A stretch of DNA of 44,943 nucleotides from Syntrophales bacterium (GTDB taxonomy: Bacteria > Desulfobacterota > Syntrophia > Syntrophales > Fen-1087), in contig JAUSOK010000067.1 in NCBI GenBank assembly GCA_030656035.1, positions 1 to 44,943 on the forward strand, written 5' to 3'. The number at the start of each line of letters is the position of its first letter. Position 1 is the first letter of the stretch. Under the pieces are notes generated by a model. It did no database searches. It worked only from the letters and a program-made list of their open reading frames with translations, and was not told the origin of the DNA. Both the position numbers and the translations under genes were made by a program. Positions 8,170-17,828 of this stretch are shown in pieces.

Positions 8170-10164
8170 TCATGCCTTTCCTGTTTCGGGATGATTGTAC
8201 AGACGCATCGCGTCTGCAATCTTGTCGGGTTCGCCGACGACAAACAGGATATCTCCTGCCGAAAAGACCGTTTCAGCCGGGGGGTTGGAAATGATCTCAT
8301 TCTTCCGGCGCACTGCCAGCACGGACACGCCCATCTTTTTTCGCATCTCCGTCTCGGCCAGCGTTTTCCCGGTAAGCGGCGAACCTTCGGCAATGCGAAA
8401 GGATTTGATTTCCACGTCCGGCAGGCATAATTCAATATCCATACAGGTTGAGGCCTCCCGCGAAAGGCTTCGCAGCATCTCGTAGCGCTCCGAACGGATT
8501 TCCGCCACAAACCGCTCAATCTCCTCCTTCGGCATGAGATATTTTGCCAGTACACGGCTGAAGATTTCCACCGACGTTTCAAATTCTTCCGGAATGACTT
8601 CATCGGCGCCCAGCTCGCACAGGGGCGCCATTTCCTGAATGAACCGCGTGCGGACTACAAGATAAATTTTCGGATTCAATCTTCGGGCCAGTTCCGTAAT
8701 CCGTCGTGTCGCCGCCGGATCATTGATGACCACCACCAGGGCCTTGGCGGTTTTAATGTTCAAATGCTGAAGAATCGCCTCCTGCGTGGCGTCGCCGTAA
8801 TAGATCGGCGTCCCTTTGGCACGCTCATCCCTAACCACCGTCGGGTTCATTTCGAGGATAGCGTAAGGAATGCCGCTGAATTTCGCGGCGCGGGCCAGAT
8901 TCCGCCCGTTGAGGCCGAATCCCACAATAACGAGATGGTCTTTTGCATGCAACCGCTCCGTATGGGGCGCCGGATAGGATCCCCGCCTGATTTTTCTGGG
9001 CAAGGGCAATTTTTGGACCAGCGATGCAATCCGGGGGGACGCCGCCAGGGCAAAGGGCGTCGCCATCATCGTCAAAACGGACACCGCCAGGAATCCCTGA
9101 TGCATAGCGCCCGCAAGCAGGCCATGCTGAAGGGCCTTCTCCGACAGGATAAAGGAAAATTCACCCACCTGGCCGAGGGAAACGGCCACGAGAACGGCCG
9201 TGCGCAAGGAAAGGCCCAGGAGGATCGCGATCACAAGGACAATCAGGGCTTTGAAGATGAATACGCCCAGGGCCAGCAGCGCCAGGTAAAGAGGGTGCTC
9301 CAGAAGGAACCCCATATTGAGCAGCATCCCGATGGATACGAAAAAGAAGCTCGTGAAGACATCGCGGAAGGGCAGGATGTTGCCGAGGGCCTGATGGCTG
9401 TATTCGGATTCGGAGATTATCAGTCCGGCCATGAAGGCGCCCAGTGCCAGGGAGAGCCCCGCCAGGTGGGTCAGCCAGGCTACGGCCAGACAGATGGCGA
9501 TCACGCTGAGCAGGAACAATTCACGGCTTTTTGTGCGGGCAATGCTGTAGAATACGCGCGGCACGATCCATTTCGCACTGACGATCACCAGCGCAACGAT
9601 CGAGACGACCTTCGCCAGAAAGAGCAGCAGCGAATCCATATCGCCGCCCTTCCCCTCTCCGGCCAGCAGCGGAACAAGCAGCATCATGGGAACGATGATG
9701 ATGTCCTGAAAGATCAGGATGCCGAGGGCCGTGTTGCCCTGCGGGGTTTCGACCTCGGCACGGTCCTGGAGGATTTTCATGACGATGGCGGTGCTGCTCA
9801 GGGAAACCAGAAAGCCGATCAGCACCGCGTTCCCGATGCCCAGACCGAAATATCGCGAGACGCCAAAGGCGGCGGCGACCGTAATGGCCACCTGAAGCGA
9901 GCCGCCGATCAGAACGGATCTTCTGATCTGCAGCAGGCTGCGGAAGGAAAATTCCAGGCCGATCGTAAAAAGCAGCAGCACCACGCCCACATCGGCCAGG
10001 ATTTTGACCGCGTCAATATCCCGGACCAGTCCCAGCCCATAGGGACCGCTGATCAGGCCGGTGAGCAGAAATCCCACGATAATGGGAACCCGTATCAGGT
10101 GGCACAGATACAGGACAAAGGCCGAAAGGCCGACGATAATGAGAATATCATTCAGCAGGGGCAT
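8170..10164 (-). CDS. KefB/KefC-like CPA2 antiporter with TrkA-N and TrkA-C domains
   Basis: 'LSAFVLYLCHLIRVPIIVGFLLTGLISGPYGLGLV', 'LVIVGFGLNGRNLARAAKFSGIPYAILEMNPTVV' (TrkA-N), 'GSPLTGKTLAETEMRKKMGVSVLAVRRKNEIISNPPAETVFSAGDILFVVGEPDKI' (TrkA-C). Confidence 0.95.
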   Translation of the reverse strand: MPLLNDILIIVGLSAFVLYLCHLIRVPIIVGFLLTGLISGPYGLGLVRDIDAVKILADVGVVLLLFTIGLEFSFRSLLQIRRSVLIGGSLQVAITVAAAFGVSRYFGLGIGNAVLIGFLVSLSSTAIVMKILQDRAEVETPQGNTALGILIFQDIIIVPMMLLVPLLAGEGKGGDMDSLLLFLAKVVSIVALVIVSAKWIVPRVFYSIARTKSRELFLLSVIAICLAVAWLTHLAGLSLALGAFMAGLIISESEYSHQALGNILPFRDVFTSFFFVSIGMLLNMGFLLEHPLYLALLALGVFIFKALIVLVIAILLGLSLRTAVLVAVSLGQVGEFSFILSEKALQHGLLAGAMHQGFLAVSVLTMMATPFALAASPRIASLVQKLPLPRKIRRGSYPAPHTERLHAKDHLVIVGFGLNGRNLARAAKFSGIPYAILEMNPTVVRDERAKGTPIYYGDATQEAILQHLNIKTAKALVVVINDPAATRRITELARRLNPKIYLVVRTRFIQEMAPLCELGADEVIPEEFETSVEIFSRVLAKYLMPKEEIERFVAEIRSERYEMLRSLSREASTCMDIELCLPDVEIKSFRIAEGSPLTGKTLAETEMRKKMGVSVLAVRRKNEIISNPPAETVFSAGDILFVVGEPDKIADAMRLYNHPETGKA

Positions 10165-10342
10165 TCCGGCAATCTACCATCGGAGAAAAAACATGTCGAG
10201 AAAAATCATTGACATTTGCTTTTGAAAAGACTTAGTATGCGGTGCAGTCAGAATCGTTACGGCAAACCGACACAAAGCGGGCTTTCAGGGCATTGGCTTT
10301 TATAAAGAGATGCCCTTTGAAGGTCGTCACCGGGAGGTCGGC

Positions 10343-10915
10343 ATGATCGAGGATCTTGTCGCCAGGAACAGAACCTATCGTCGTTTTGATCAGAGCTTCG
10401 TTGTCGGCACGGACACCCTGCGGGAGCTGATTGACCTGGCCAGATTGAGCGGCTCTGCCGGCAACAAACAACCCCTCAAATACATCCTTTCCTGCGATCC
10501 CCTTAAAAACGCGCTCATTTTTGAACACCTGGCCTGGGCCGGATATTTGAAGGACTGGCCCGGTCCCGCCGAGGGCGAAAGACCCTCCGCCTACATCCTC
10601 ATGCTGGGCGACAAACAGATCAGCCCGACTTTCGATTTCGATAACGGCATCGCCGCGCAGAGTATTCTCCTGGGCGCTGTGGAAAAAGGGCTCGGGGGCT
10701 GCATGATCGGCTCCATCCAGCGGCCCAAACTTCGTGAAAAACTCAATATTCCGGAAATATATGAGATCCTCCTGGTCATCGCCCTGGGCAGGCCCGTCGA
10801 AACGGTCGTCCTGAAAACTGTCGGGGCCGACGGAGACATCAAATACTGGCGCGACAATGACGGCAGGCATCATGTTCCCAAACGCGCTTTGGACGATATC
10901 ATTCTATATTTATGA
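10343..10915 (+). CDS. Nitroreductase family protein
   Basis: 'MIEDLVARNRTYRRFDQSFVVGTDTLRELIDLARLSGSAGNKQPLKYI' and 'GIAAQSILLGAVEKGLGGCMIGSI' nitroreductase motifs; start chosen at the Met with upstream RBS 'GGGAGG' rather than 10310. Confidence 0.9.
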   Translation: MIEDLVARNRTYRRFDQSFVVGTDTLRELIDLARLSGSAGNKQPLKYILSCDPLKNALIFEHLAWAGYLKDWPGPAEGERPSAYILMLGDKQISPTFDFDNGIAAQSILLGAVEKGLGGCMIGSIQRPKLREKLNIPEIYEILLVIALGRPVETVVLKTVGADGDIKYWRDNDGRHHVPKRALDDIILYL

Positions 10916-10995
10916 AGGAATCATCATTGCCGCACGATGACGGCAGCAATGGATCGATCATTTAATTTAGATTATTCAATGAAAGGAGGTTTATT

Positions 10996-12720
10996 ATGAC
11001 CACAGTCGTTATTATCATCGGTTTCGCACTCTATTTAATTCTGTACTTCACCTATGGGAAAAGGCTTGAACGGGACGTGGTGATGGCCTCGGATGCAAAC
11101 GAGGCCCCGTCAAAGCGGCTCTATGACGGGGTGGACTACATCCCAGCCCGCAAGGAGGTGCTCTTCGGCCATCACTTTGCGTCAATTGCCGGCGCGGCAC
11201 CGATCATCGGACCAGCGCTGGCAATCTGCTGGGGCTGGGCGCCGGGCCTCCTCTGGGTCTGGTTCGGAAACATCTTCATCGGTGCCGTTCATGACTACCT
11301 GGCACTCATGGCATCGGTCCGCTACGACGGAAAATCAATTCAGTTCGTCGCAACAGACCTCATGGGCAAGAGAACCGGATACGCTTTCTACTGGATTGTG
11401 TTCTTCCTCCTGATTCTGGTTGTGGCGGCCTTCGCCGCCGTTGTGGGCGGCATGTTCGTCCGCACACCGGCCATTGCTTCCGCCTATCTTTGGGTAACCG
11501 CCGCGGCCGTCATTCTCGGCATTCTGCTCTATCGGGTGAAAATGAATTTCACCCTGGCGACCATTATAGGCATCATCATGCTCGCCGTCGCCCTCTGGCT
11601 CGGCACGGTGATACCCGTTCCCGCAAGCTACATGACATGGATGTGGGTGTTCTTCTTCTATATCGTCATCGCTGCGGCCATCCCTGTGAACATCCTGCTC
11701 CAACCCCGGGATTACCTGAATTCATTTCTTCTCTACGCCGGCCTGGTTGTTGGATTCATCGGGGCAATTTTCGCCTTCAGGGGATTCGAGGTGCCGGCTT
11801 TCACGACTTTTTCGCCCATCCTGATGGGCGGGAAAGCAACGCCGTTCTGGCCGGCAATTCCCCTCATCATTGCCTGCGGCTCCCTCTCGGGCTTTCACTC
11901 GCTGGTGGCCTCGGGCACCACGTCGAAGCAGCTAACAAAGGAATCCGACGCCCTCTTCGTCGCCTACGGGAGCATGTTCACGGAAGGATTTCTTTCCACG
12001 ATCGTCATTGTTTCCATCGCCGGCTTCGGCTACACGGCGCTGCAGAATGCGGGAGTCACCACGGAGACACTCAATCCCGGAAACTGGGGAGCCATGTTTA
12101 CCAAAGCCTCCGCGTCGGTGAAGCTCTCACAGGCGAACCTGTTCGTTCAATCCTACGCTGACATGGTCGGATCCACATGGCTGGGCATCATCCCGACACA
12201 ATTCGTCAAGGTCCTCGCCGGCATGTGGGTCGCCTCCTTCGCCATGACAACGCTCGACACGACCAACCGCCTGGGCCGCTACTGTATTTCAGAAATGGTC
12301 GCCCCTTTCAAGGAGACAGCCCCCGGATTTTTCAATTTCCTGACCAACCGCTGGATTGCCTCCATCATCCCGGCCGCCATCGGCATCTACCTGGCCGCCA
12401 GCGGCAACTGGCTGATCATCTGGGGATCCTTCGGCGCGGCGAACCAGCTCATCGCTTCCATCGCCCTCATGACTGGCGCAGCTTTCGTGGCGAAAAAGCT
12501 GAAATCCACCTTCGCCAGTGCTGCCGTTATCCCGGCGGTGCTCCTGTGGCTGACCGTCACCTGCGCCCTGATCTGGTTTATCATCTTTGTACAGCCCGAT
12601 GCCATCGCGGCAAAGGCGGTTCCGGGGTGGACTGTCATGGTCATCCTGATAATCATGCTCATCCTGAATTTCATCTTCATCTACGACTTTTTGAAGGGAA
12701 AGGCCTATAAAGTAGAATAA
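10996..12720 (+). CDS. cstA: Carbon starvation protein CstA (peptide/pyruvate-type transporter)
   Basis: 'LFGHHFASIAGAAPIIGPALAICWGWAPGLLWVWFGNIFIGAVHDYLALMASVRYDGKSI' is characteristic of CstA; RBS 'AAAGGAGGT' upstream. Confidence 0.95.
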   Translation: MTTVVIIIGFALYLILYFTYGKRLERDVVMASDANEAPSKRLYDGVDYIPARKEVLFGHHFASIAGAAPIIGPALAICWGWAPGLLWVWFGNIFIGAVHDYLALMASVRYDGKSIQFVATDLMGKRTGYAFYWIVFFLLILVVAAFAAVVGGMFVRTPAIASAYLWVTAAAVILGILLYRVKMNFTLATIIGIIMLAVALWLGTVIPVPASYMTWMWVFFFYIVIAAAIPVNILLQPRDYLNSFLLYAGLVVGFIGAIFAFRGFEVPAFTTFSPILMGGKATPFWPAIPLIIACGSLSGFHSLVASGTTSKQLTKESDALFVAYGSMFTEGFLSTIVIVSIAGFGYTALQNAGVTTETLNPGNWGAMFTKASASVKLSQANLFVQSYADMVGSTWLGIIPTQFVKVLAGMWVASFAMTTLDTTNRLGRYCISEMVAPFKETAPGFFNFLTNRWIASIIPAAIGIYLAASGNWLIIWGSFGAANQLIASIALMTGAAFVAKKLKSTFASAAVIPAVLLWLTVTCALIWFIIFVQPDAIAAKAVPGWTVMVILIIMLILNFIFIYDFLKGKAYKVE

Positions 12721-12738
12721 CAAAAGCGCGAGAGAGCG

Positions 12739-12779
12739 GTACGGCCGGTCCCCGCCGAAACACGGGGCGCCGGCCGTAC
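12739..12779 (+). terminator. Strong GC-rich hairpin downstream of cstA, possible terminator
   Basis: Inverted repeat GTACGGCCGG...CCGGCCGTAC enclosing CCCCG...CGGGG, directly after the cstA stop; no clear T-tract follows. Confidence 0.5.
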
Positions 12780-12842
12780 TGATTTGAGACGGATGGTATG
12801 GTCCTTTCAATTTTTCAATCATTGCGGCGGTTTCTATCCGGC

Positions 12843-13079
12843 ATGGATACCATGCACCGCGAAAACGTCGTATCTCTCACAATCGTCGAGGTTAAGGAAC
12901 TCGAAAACATATTTGCGCTCCTGCTCCTCGGCTCCTTTGTCGGCTTTCCGTCACCGCCGACGTTTCTGGCCGTGGAACTTCTGCCCTCCATGGAAAAGGA
13001 ATTTGAGATCCTGAACAGGCGGGCACAGGACAGCAGCGATATGCTCGCCGAATTGTGCGGTATGCTCGGTATCGATTAA
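12843..13079 (+). CDS. Small hypothetical protein (about 78 aa) coupled to the ArsA-like gene
   Basis: ORF ends in TAA overlapping the ATG of the next gene (TAATG at 13077-13081); start could be 12798 or 12843. Confidence 0.6.
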   Translation: MDTMHRENVVSLTIVEVKELENIFALLLLGSFVGFPSPPTFLAVELLPSMEKEFEILNRRAQDSSDMLAELCGMLGID

Positions 13080-14008
13080 TGAAGATTATCTTTTTTACCG
13101 GGAAGGGCGGTGTGGGGAAATCCACCATATCCGCGGCAGCAGCGTGGCAGCTTTCCCATAATCACCGTGTCCTGATCGTATCACTGGACCCAGCGCACAA
13201 CCTGGGGGATGTTTTCAACGTATCCCTGAACGACAAGAAGCACAAATATTCGGATACGCTCTTCCTCCAGGAAATAGATCTCCAGAAACTTTCCCGGGAT
13301 TACCTCAAGCGGGAAATCGATGTCCTTTCGGGAACCTACCGCTACCTGCAGACACTGAATCTCGACAACTATTTTTCCGTGCTAAAGTATTCCCCCGGCA
13401 TCGAGGAATACGCGCTCCTGACGAGTATCGAAACCATTATACGGCAAGAAAGCGCCTTTGATTTCATCCTCTTCGACACCCCGCCCACGGGGCTGACGCT
13501 CAGGTTTCTCGCACTGCCGCGTGTAACGATCACCTGGATCGAGCGGCTGATCCAGATCAGGCGGATGATTCTCGAAAAGCGGTACACCATACACCGGCTC
13601 AGGGGAAACCTGGATTCAGCGGAAACAATTCTCTCTTACCGTGAAGACGATGATGACGCCCTGCGCCGCCTGAAAAAACTGAATGAAAACTATCAGAGAT
13701 TGAATATCATGCTCCAGGGTGATACATGTTCGATCATTCTCGTCTGCAATCCCGATCTCCTGTCGCTGAAGGAATCGCAGCGGCTGATGTCCGGTCTTGA
13801 CGATCTGAAGCTGCCGCTTCGGGCCATCGTCGACAACAAGGTCACGGAGGAAAGCAGCGACATGGCGGAATATGTGGAGAAGCAGTTGCGGAACCGGACA
13901 GCCGGCATTCCGGTTCAGCGGATTCGATTTTCCCAGGCACTGACGGAAAAGAGGAACGACCGCCTTTTCGATATTGAGGAAGACCTGACACACCTCGTCA
14001 GCCCATAG
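13079..14008 (+). CDS. ArsA/Get3-like ATPase
   Basis: 'MKIIFFTGKGGVGKSTISAAAAWQLS' deviant Walker A, 'LIVSLDPAHNLGDVFNVSL', 'FDFILFDTPPTGLTLRFLALP' are ArsA/Get3 signatures. Confidence 0.93.
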   Translation: MKIIFFTGKGGVGKSTISAAAAWQLSHNHRVLIVSLDPAHNLGDVFNVSLNDKKHKYSDTLFLQEIDLQKLSRDYLKREIDVLSGTYRYLQTLNLDNYFSVLKYSPGIEEYALLTSIETIIRQESAFDFILFDTPPTGLTLRFLALPRVTITWIERLIQIRRMILEKRYTIHRLRGNLDSAETILSYREDDDDALRRLKKLNENYQRLNIMLQGDTCSIILVCNPDLLSLKESQRLMSGLDDLKLPLRAIVDNKVTEESSDMAEYVEKQLRNRTAGIPVQRIRFSQALTEKRNDRLFDIEEDLTHLVSP

Positions 14009-14017
14009 GGTGGTGCC

Positions 14018-14692
14018 ATGTTTCAACACGAAAATATCATAACCCAGCCGATCTTTTTTCTCTTTGTCGCCTTTTCCTTTATTTTGACATTGGGGTATTT
14101 CTGGGGGAGACGGCAAAACAGGAAGATATTTCTGTCGGCATTGCAGGACCTGGTCGACGTGGTAAGGCCCGACGATCAGACTTTTACCAATATCGGGGGC
14201 GCCATCGGATACCATGCCAATCTGTACCTGAAAAAGAAGGACGCTCCCTTTTCACAGGTGGATGCCACCATCACCATGCTCCCGCGCCATTCCTGGCTCT
14301 ATCTGCCGTTTTCAAAGCTGATCCGGAAGTACGACCGGCTTTTCATCACCCTTTACCTGAAACGAAAACCTTTGGAGGAGCTGCACCTGATCGAAAAGGG
14401 ATACAGCGGGTTCATGGGAACAAAAATAAGCAACGCCCCTCGATTACAGAAGGAATCGATCCACTGGGGCGCCTACGATTTTTTCCTCTTCTATCAGAGT
14501 GGTGCGGGACGTGACGCATTGATGAGATTCACACGGGAATGCCCCGATCCGGGCATCATACGGCACATTGCCGTCGTGCCGGAACAGAAAAAGGGATTTG
14601 TCTTCATGATCCCGCTGAAAGGTCAAGTCGCCCGGGGCCTGTCACCCGTTTACCGGTGGATTTCGACGCTCATGAAACAGGAGGAGAAATAA
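14018..14692 (+). CDS. Hypothetical protein with one N-terminal TM segment
   Basis: 224-aa ORF 10 nt after the ArsA-like gene; N-terminal 'PIFFLFVAFSFILTLGYFWG'. Confidence 0.75.
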   Translation: MFQHENIITQPIFFLFVAFSFILTLGYFWGRRQNRKIFLSALQDLVDVVRPDDQTFTNIGGAIGYHANLYLKKKDAPFSQVDATITMLPRHSWLYLPFSKLIRKYDRLFITLYLKRKPLEELHLIEKGYSGFMGTKISNAPRLQKESIHWGAYDFFLFYQSGAGRDALMRFTRECPDPGIIRHIAVVPEQKKGFVFMIPLKGQVARGLSPVYRWISTLMKQEEK

Positions 14693-14744
14693 TAGAACGG
14701 AAAGAGGGCAGCCTGCCTCGTAAGCGGCGGCGGACGTTTTCACA

Positions 14745-15296
14745 ATGACAAAATATCTTAAACAAGGAGGTCAAATCATGGCGAAGCGAGAAAAATTGGA
14801 TGTTTTTGATTTTGCCATCAAGGCGGAAAATAACGGCATGGACTTCTATATGAAGGCGGCGAAAAAATTTGCCGACAAGGACTTGAAAGACCTGTTTGTC
14901 AAGCTGGCAAAAGAAGAGGCCGTCCACCTTCAGATCTTCATGGAATTCAAAGCCAAAGCCGAAGGCAAGGGAATCGACCAGACACTGCGGAATCCGGACA
15001 TTGACGAGTACATCGAATCGATTGTCCAGGAAGGGCTGTTCCCCAGGAGTGAAACGGTCAACAAACGGCTGGATCAGGTTGAGACCGTGGCGCAGGCCGC
15101 CGCCATCGCCATGGCGGCGGAAAAGAACTCGATCCTGCTGTATTCCGAATTGGCCAAACTCGCCAAAGACAAAGACCAGAAAAAGTTCTTTGAAAAGATC
15201 GTCAAAGAGGAAAAATCTCACATCGTGATGGTGCGCAACCTGCGGGCGGATCATGATCCCGCATATGCGGCGCTTGCCTTCGGGAGATTCTTTTAG
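14745..15296 (+). CDS. Ferritin-like / rubrerythrin-like diiron protein
   Basis: Four-helix ExxH-type pattern 'FAIKAENNGMDFYMKAAKKF...LAKEEAVHLQIFMEF...AIAMAAEKNSILLYSELAKLAKDKDQKKFFEKIVKEEKSHIVMV'; likely start at the internal Met at 14778 after 'AAGGAGGT'. Confidence 0.88.
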   Translation: MTKYLKQGGQIMAKREKLDVFDFAIKAENNGMDFYMKAAKKFADKDLKDLFVKLAKEEAVHLQIFMEFKAKAEGKGIDQTLRNPDIDEYIESIVQEGLFPRSETVNKRLDQVETVAQAAAIAMAAEKNSILLYSELAKLAKDKDQKKFFEKIVKEEKSHIVMVRNLRADHDPAYAALAFGRFF

Positions 15297-15304
15297 TTTT
15301 GCCT

Positions 15305-15577
15305 TCAGACGAATTCGATGGCCAGGTCGGGGAATTCCTTCTGAAACTCGGCCGTTACATCCCGGACGATTGTGGCGATGATTGTCTCGGCGATGGCGGC
15401 GCAGGTGACGCAGTGGGGAAGATGGCGGTAAGCATCGGTGAAGATGTAGAGCCGCTTTTCTTTCTCACTGTAGCGGACCCGCCGGACAAGGCTGAGTTGC
15501 GCGACGGGAAGGCCGCTCTCCGGGTCTTTGATCTTCTCTAAAACGGCGTCGATTTTTCGACTCATTTCCGGCGACAT
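15305..15577 (-). CDS. Small MIP18/DUF59-like (Fe-S assembly-type) protein
   Basis: 'VLEKIKDPESGLPVAQLSLVRRVRYSEKEKRLYIFTDAYRHLPHCVTCAAIAETIIATIVRDV' resembles the MIP18 fold sequence pattern. Confidence 0.6.
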   Translation of the reverse strand: MSPEMSRKIDAVLEKIKDPESGLPVAQLSLVRRVRYSEKEKRLYIFTDAYRHLPHCVTCAAIAETIIATIVRDVTAEFQKEFPDLAIEFV

Positions 15578-15642
15578 GTCCTTTCCCTCCTGTTTTCCTC
15601 ATGTTCAGACCGCTGTGGATACCTTTAACAATAAATGAACTA

Positions 15643-15664
15643 CCCACGCAGCAAGCTGCGGGGG
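15643..15664. repeat. Short palindrome CCCACGCAGCAAGCTGCGGGGG
   Basis: Core inverted repeat CGCAGC-AA-GCTGCG with additional GC pairing, intergenic. Confidence 0.5.
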
Positions 15665-15767
15665 ATTGATCCCTGAGAGATTAAACATTCGCCGATATTT
15701 CCGTTTGAGCCGGCGATGCCTTGCTTCAAGGATCAGCGGTGGATTTGTCTGTGGGTTTGTTATGATT

Positions 15768-16961
15768 TTACCCGTCTCTTTTCCATTCCATTTGCAGGAC
15801 GCCGGCCGTCATGACGATGTTGGTCAGAACGATGACGCTGACGGCATAGACGATAAAGTCCTTGGAACCTTCAATGCCTGCTGCCAGGGGAAGAGTAGCG
15901 AGAACGGCGGTCGCCAAACCGCGGGGAAGCATATAAAAGAAAGCGTTCTTCTCCTCTTTTCCTTTCCCGGAACGCCGGATCATGAACTCTACACTCAGGT
16001 ACCGCATGAGAATGATGATGGACACAAAGGCAAGGCTCATGGCAATATTGCCAGGCGCAAGGGCGTCCGAGGTGACCATCATACCCATGTAAACGAAAAA
16101 AAATGTGCGGATAAAAAAGGTCACCTCGCCATGAAAGAATTTGATCGTTTCGTCAATTAATTTACACTGAGATGATCCCTGTAAAAACGAGATATCTCCA
16201 CAGTTGCCGAGAATGACGCCGAAGATGAGGACGGCCACAGGCCCGCTTCCCCCCAGGAAATCGACAGCTGCAACAACGATCAGTATTACACCCAGAGTGA
16301 TCATATATGAATATTTTCGTTCACCCATGAGGTTCAATATCTTATACCATGATAATCCGAAGACCGTTCCGGCAACAATGCCTATGGAGAAAGAGCTGGC
16401 AATTGAGTGCAATGGCTTGTCGAAACCGATGTTCTCAAGTTTAACGAATTCTATCAAAGAGATAGCCAAAACGACAGCCAGAACGTCACTCATGGTGGAT
16501 TCGATATAAATGACGGTTTTTGTCTCATCCTTCAACGACATTTTGGCAAGAACGGGAAGGACAATGGCCGCGCTCGTGCAGCCAAGCACGGTAGCCATCA
16601 TGAGACTGGGAAGAAGTTCCCAGCCATGAACATAGATGAGAAAGGCTGTAATGGCGCTTGTCGTTGAAATAAAAGAAATGACGACAAGAATGGTGGCATT
16701 CCCGAATTCCTGCAGCAGCATCCTGATTTTGATGTCCATGCCCCCTTCAAACAGGATGACAATGAGGGCAAAGGTTCCGAAATATTCAGCAAAGTCGGTC
16801 AAATGTCGATGATCGACCACCTTGAATACAGGACCGAGAAGAATGCCGATCCCAAGAAGCACCAGAACATCGGGGATCTTGATCTTATCATACACAAGAT
16901 CACCCAGAAATCCGACAATGATAATGCTGCCGGCAATGAAAAACAGCAGCGGCGCGTCCAT
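15768..16961 (-). CDS. Na+/H+ exchanger-type (CPA superfamily) cation:proton antiporter
   Basis: 'GDLVYDKIKIPDVLVLLGIGILLGPVFKVV', 'LIVILFEGGMDIKIRMLLQEFG', 'VLGCTSAAIVLPVLAKM'; ends after the TM domain with no RCK domain. Confidence 0.9.
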   Translation of the reverse strand: MDAPLLFFIAGSIIIVGFLGDLVYDKIKIPDVLVLLGIGILLGPVFKVVDHRHLTDFAEYFGTFALIVILFEGGMDIKIRMLLQEFGNATILVVISFISTTSAITAFLIYVHGWELLPSLMMATVLGCTSAAIVLPVLAKMSLKDETKTVIYIESTMSDVLAVVLAISLIEFVKLENIGFDKPLHSIASSFSIGIVAGTVFGLSWYKILNLMGERKYSYMITLGVILIVVAAVDFLGGSGPVAVLIFGVILGNCGDISFLQGSSQCKLIDETIKFFHGEVTFFIRTFFFVYMGMMVTSDALAPGNIAMSLAFVSIIILMRYLSVEFMIRRSGKGKEEKNAFFYMLPRGLATAVLATLPLAAGIEGSKDFIVYAVSVIVLTNIVMTAGVLQMEWKRDG

Positions 16962-17656
16962 TATTTTTTCTCCTGAAGCTTTCCGAGCTCATGCCACAGG
17001 AGATCAAGGCGATTGACTGCAGATGAAAAATTCACATCCAAATCCGCTTTAACTTTCCTCAACATCTCATGCAATTCCCCAATGCCGGCTTTTTCATCAT
17101 CGGAAGCGATGATCAACGCTTTGTCGAACTGCTTGTCGATGATATCCAGCTCATTTCTGGCGACGGTGATGTTCTTGTCGCCGACCTCCATGCGTGCTTT
17201 AAGGATTTGCCCTTTGATGTTGTTCAACAGGCTGTCAAATGCCGTCATGCGGACAAAGGCCTTCGCTTCAGCGCTGATTTTTTTTGAAGTCTCAATCTGT
17301 TCCTTCAGGCCTTCTTCTATCCTGGTTTGCTGCTTTCCCGTCTCATCGCCAATGTGTTTTATTTCTCCGGTAATTTTGCCCTCCATGGCATCAATGCGTG
17401 CAGTCTGTTTGTTCAGCGCTTTTACAATCGTGTTTGCATCTGACCCGATTTTCAGCTGGCCCGCCTTGATCTCTTTCTCTTCGGATTGGATATAGGCCTC
17501 CACTTTCTGCAGACGTTCTTCAGTTTGTTGAAGCTGTGAACGCAAGCCGGCGGTTTGTTCCTGTATCATGACAGGTAAAAGAAAATATGCACCGGCTCCG
17601 GCAGCAACGATAAAAACACCGGCCACTAAAACACAAATGATAATATTCGTTTTCAT
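16961..17656 (-). CDS. Single-TM coiled-coil protein, coupled to the antiporter
   Basis: N-terminal TM 'IIICVLVAGVFIVAAGAGAYFLLPVMI' followed by long heptad-rich region; stop TAA overlaps the antiporter ATG (TAATG at 16959-16963). Confidence 0.8.
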   Translation of the reverse strand: MKTNIIICVLVAGVFIVAAGAGAYFLLPVMIQEQTAGLRSQLQQTEERLQKVEAYIQSEEKEIKAGQLKIGSDANTIVKALNKQTARIDAMEGKITGEIKHIGDETGKQQTRIEEGLKEQIETSKKISAEAKAFVRMTAFDSLLNNIKGQILKARMEVGDKNITVARNELDIIDKQFDKALIIASDDEKAGIGELHEMLRKVKADLDVNFSSAVNRLDLLWHELGKLQEKK

Positions 17657-17828
17657 TTCATCCTCCTTTTTCCCAATAAATGGCCCGTACCGTAAAGAGA
17701 CGCTCCATACGATCCTTTTTCCGTTGAACCGTTATTATCAAAACCACCGCAGAGACATGTGCCCCCTTCGTTTCAACAATCAGCCCATCGGTGCGGCGGC
17801 GCGTTGGATCATGGTTGCAACGGTTTTT

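Noticed and set aside
8067-8603. 178-aa minus-strand ORF overlapping the 3' end of the KefB-like gene
   Set aside because: Out-of-frame overlap with a strong TrkA-C coding region; composition (Arg/Trp/Cys rich) is that of a shifted frame.
8764-10212. 482-aa plus-strand ORF opposite the KefB-like antiporter
   Set aside because: Q/H/D-rich shadow of a membrane protein gene.
10232-10873. 213-aa minus-strand ORF opposite the nitroreductase gene
   Set aside because: Antisense to a well-supported family; no domain.
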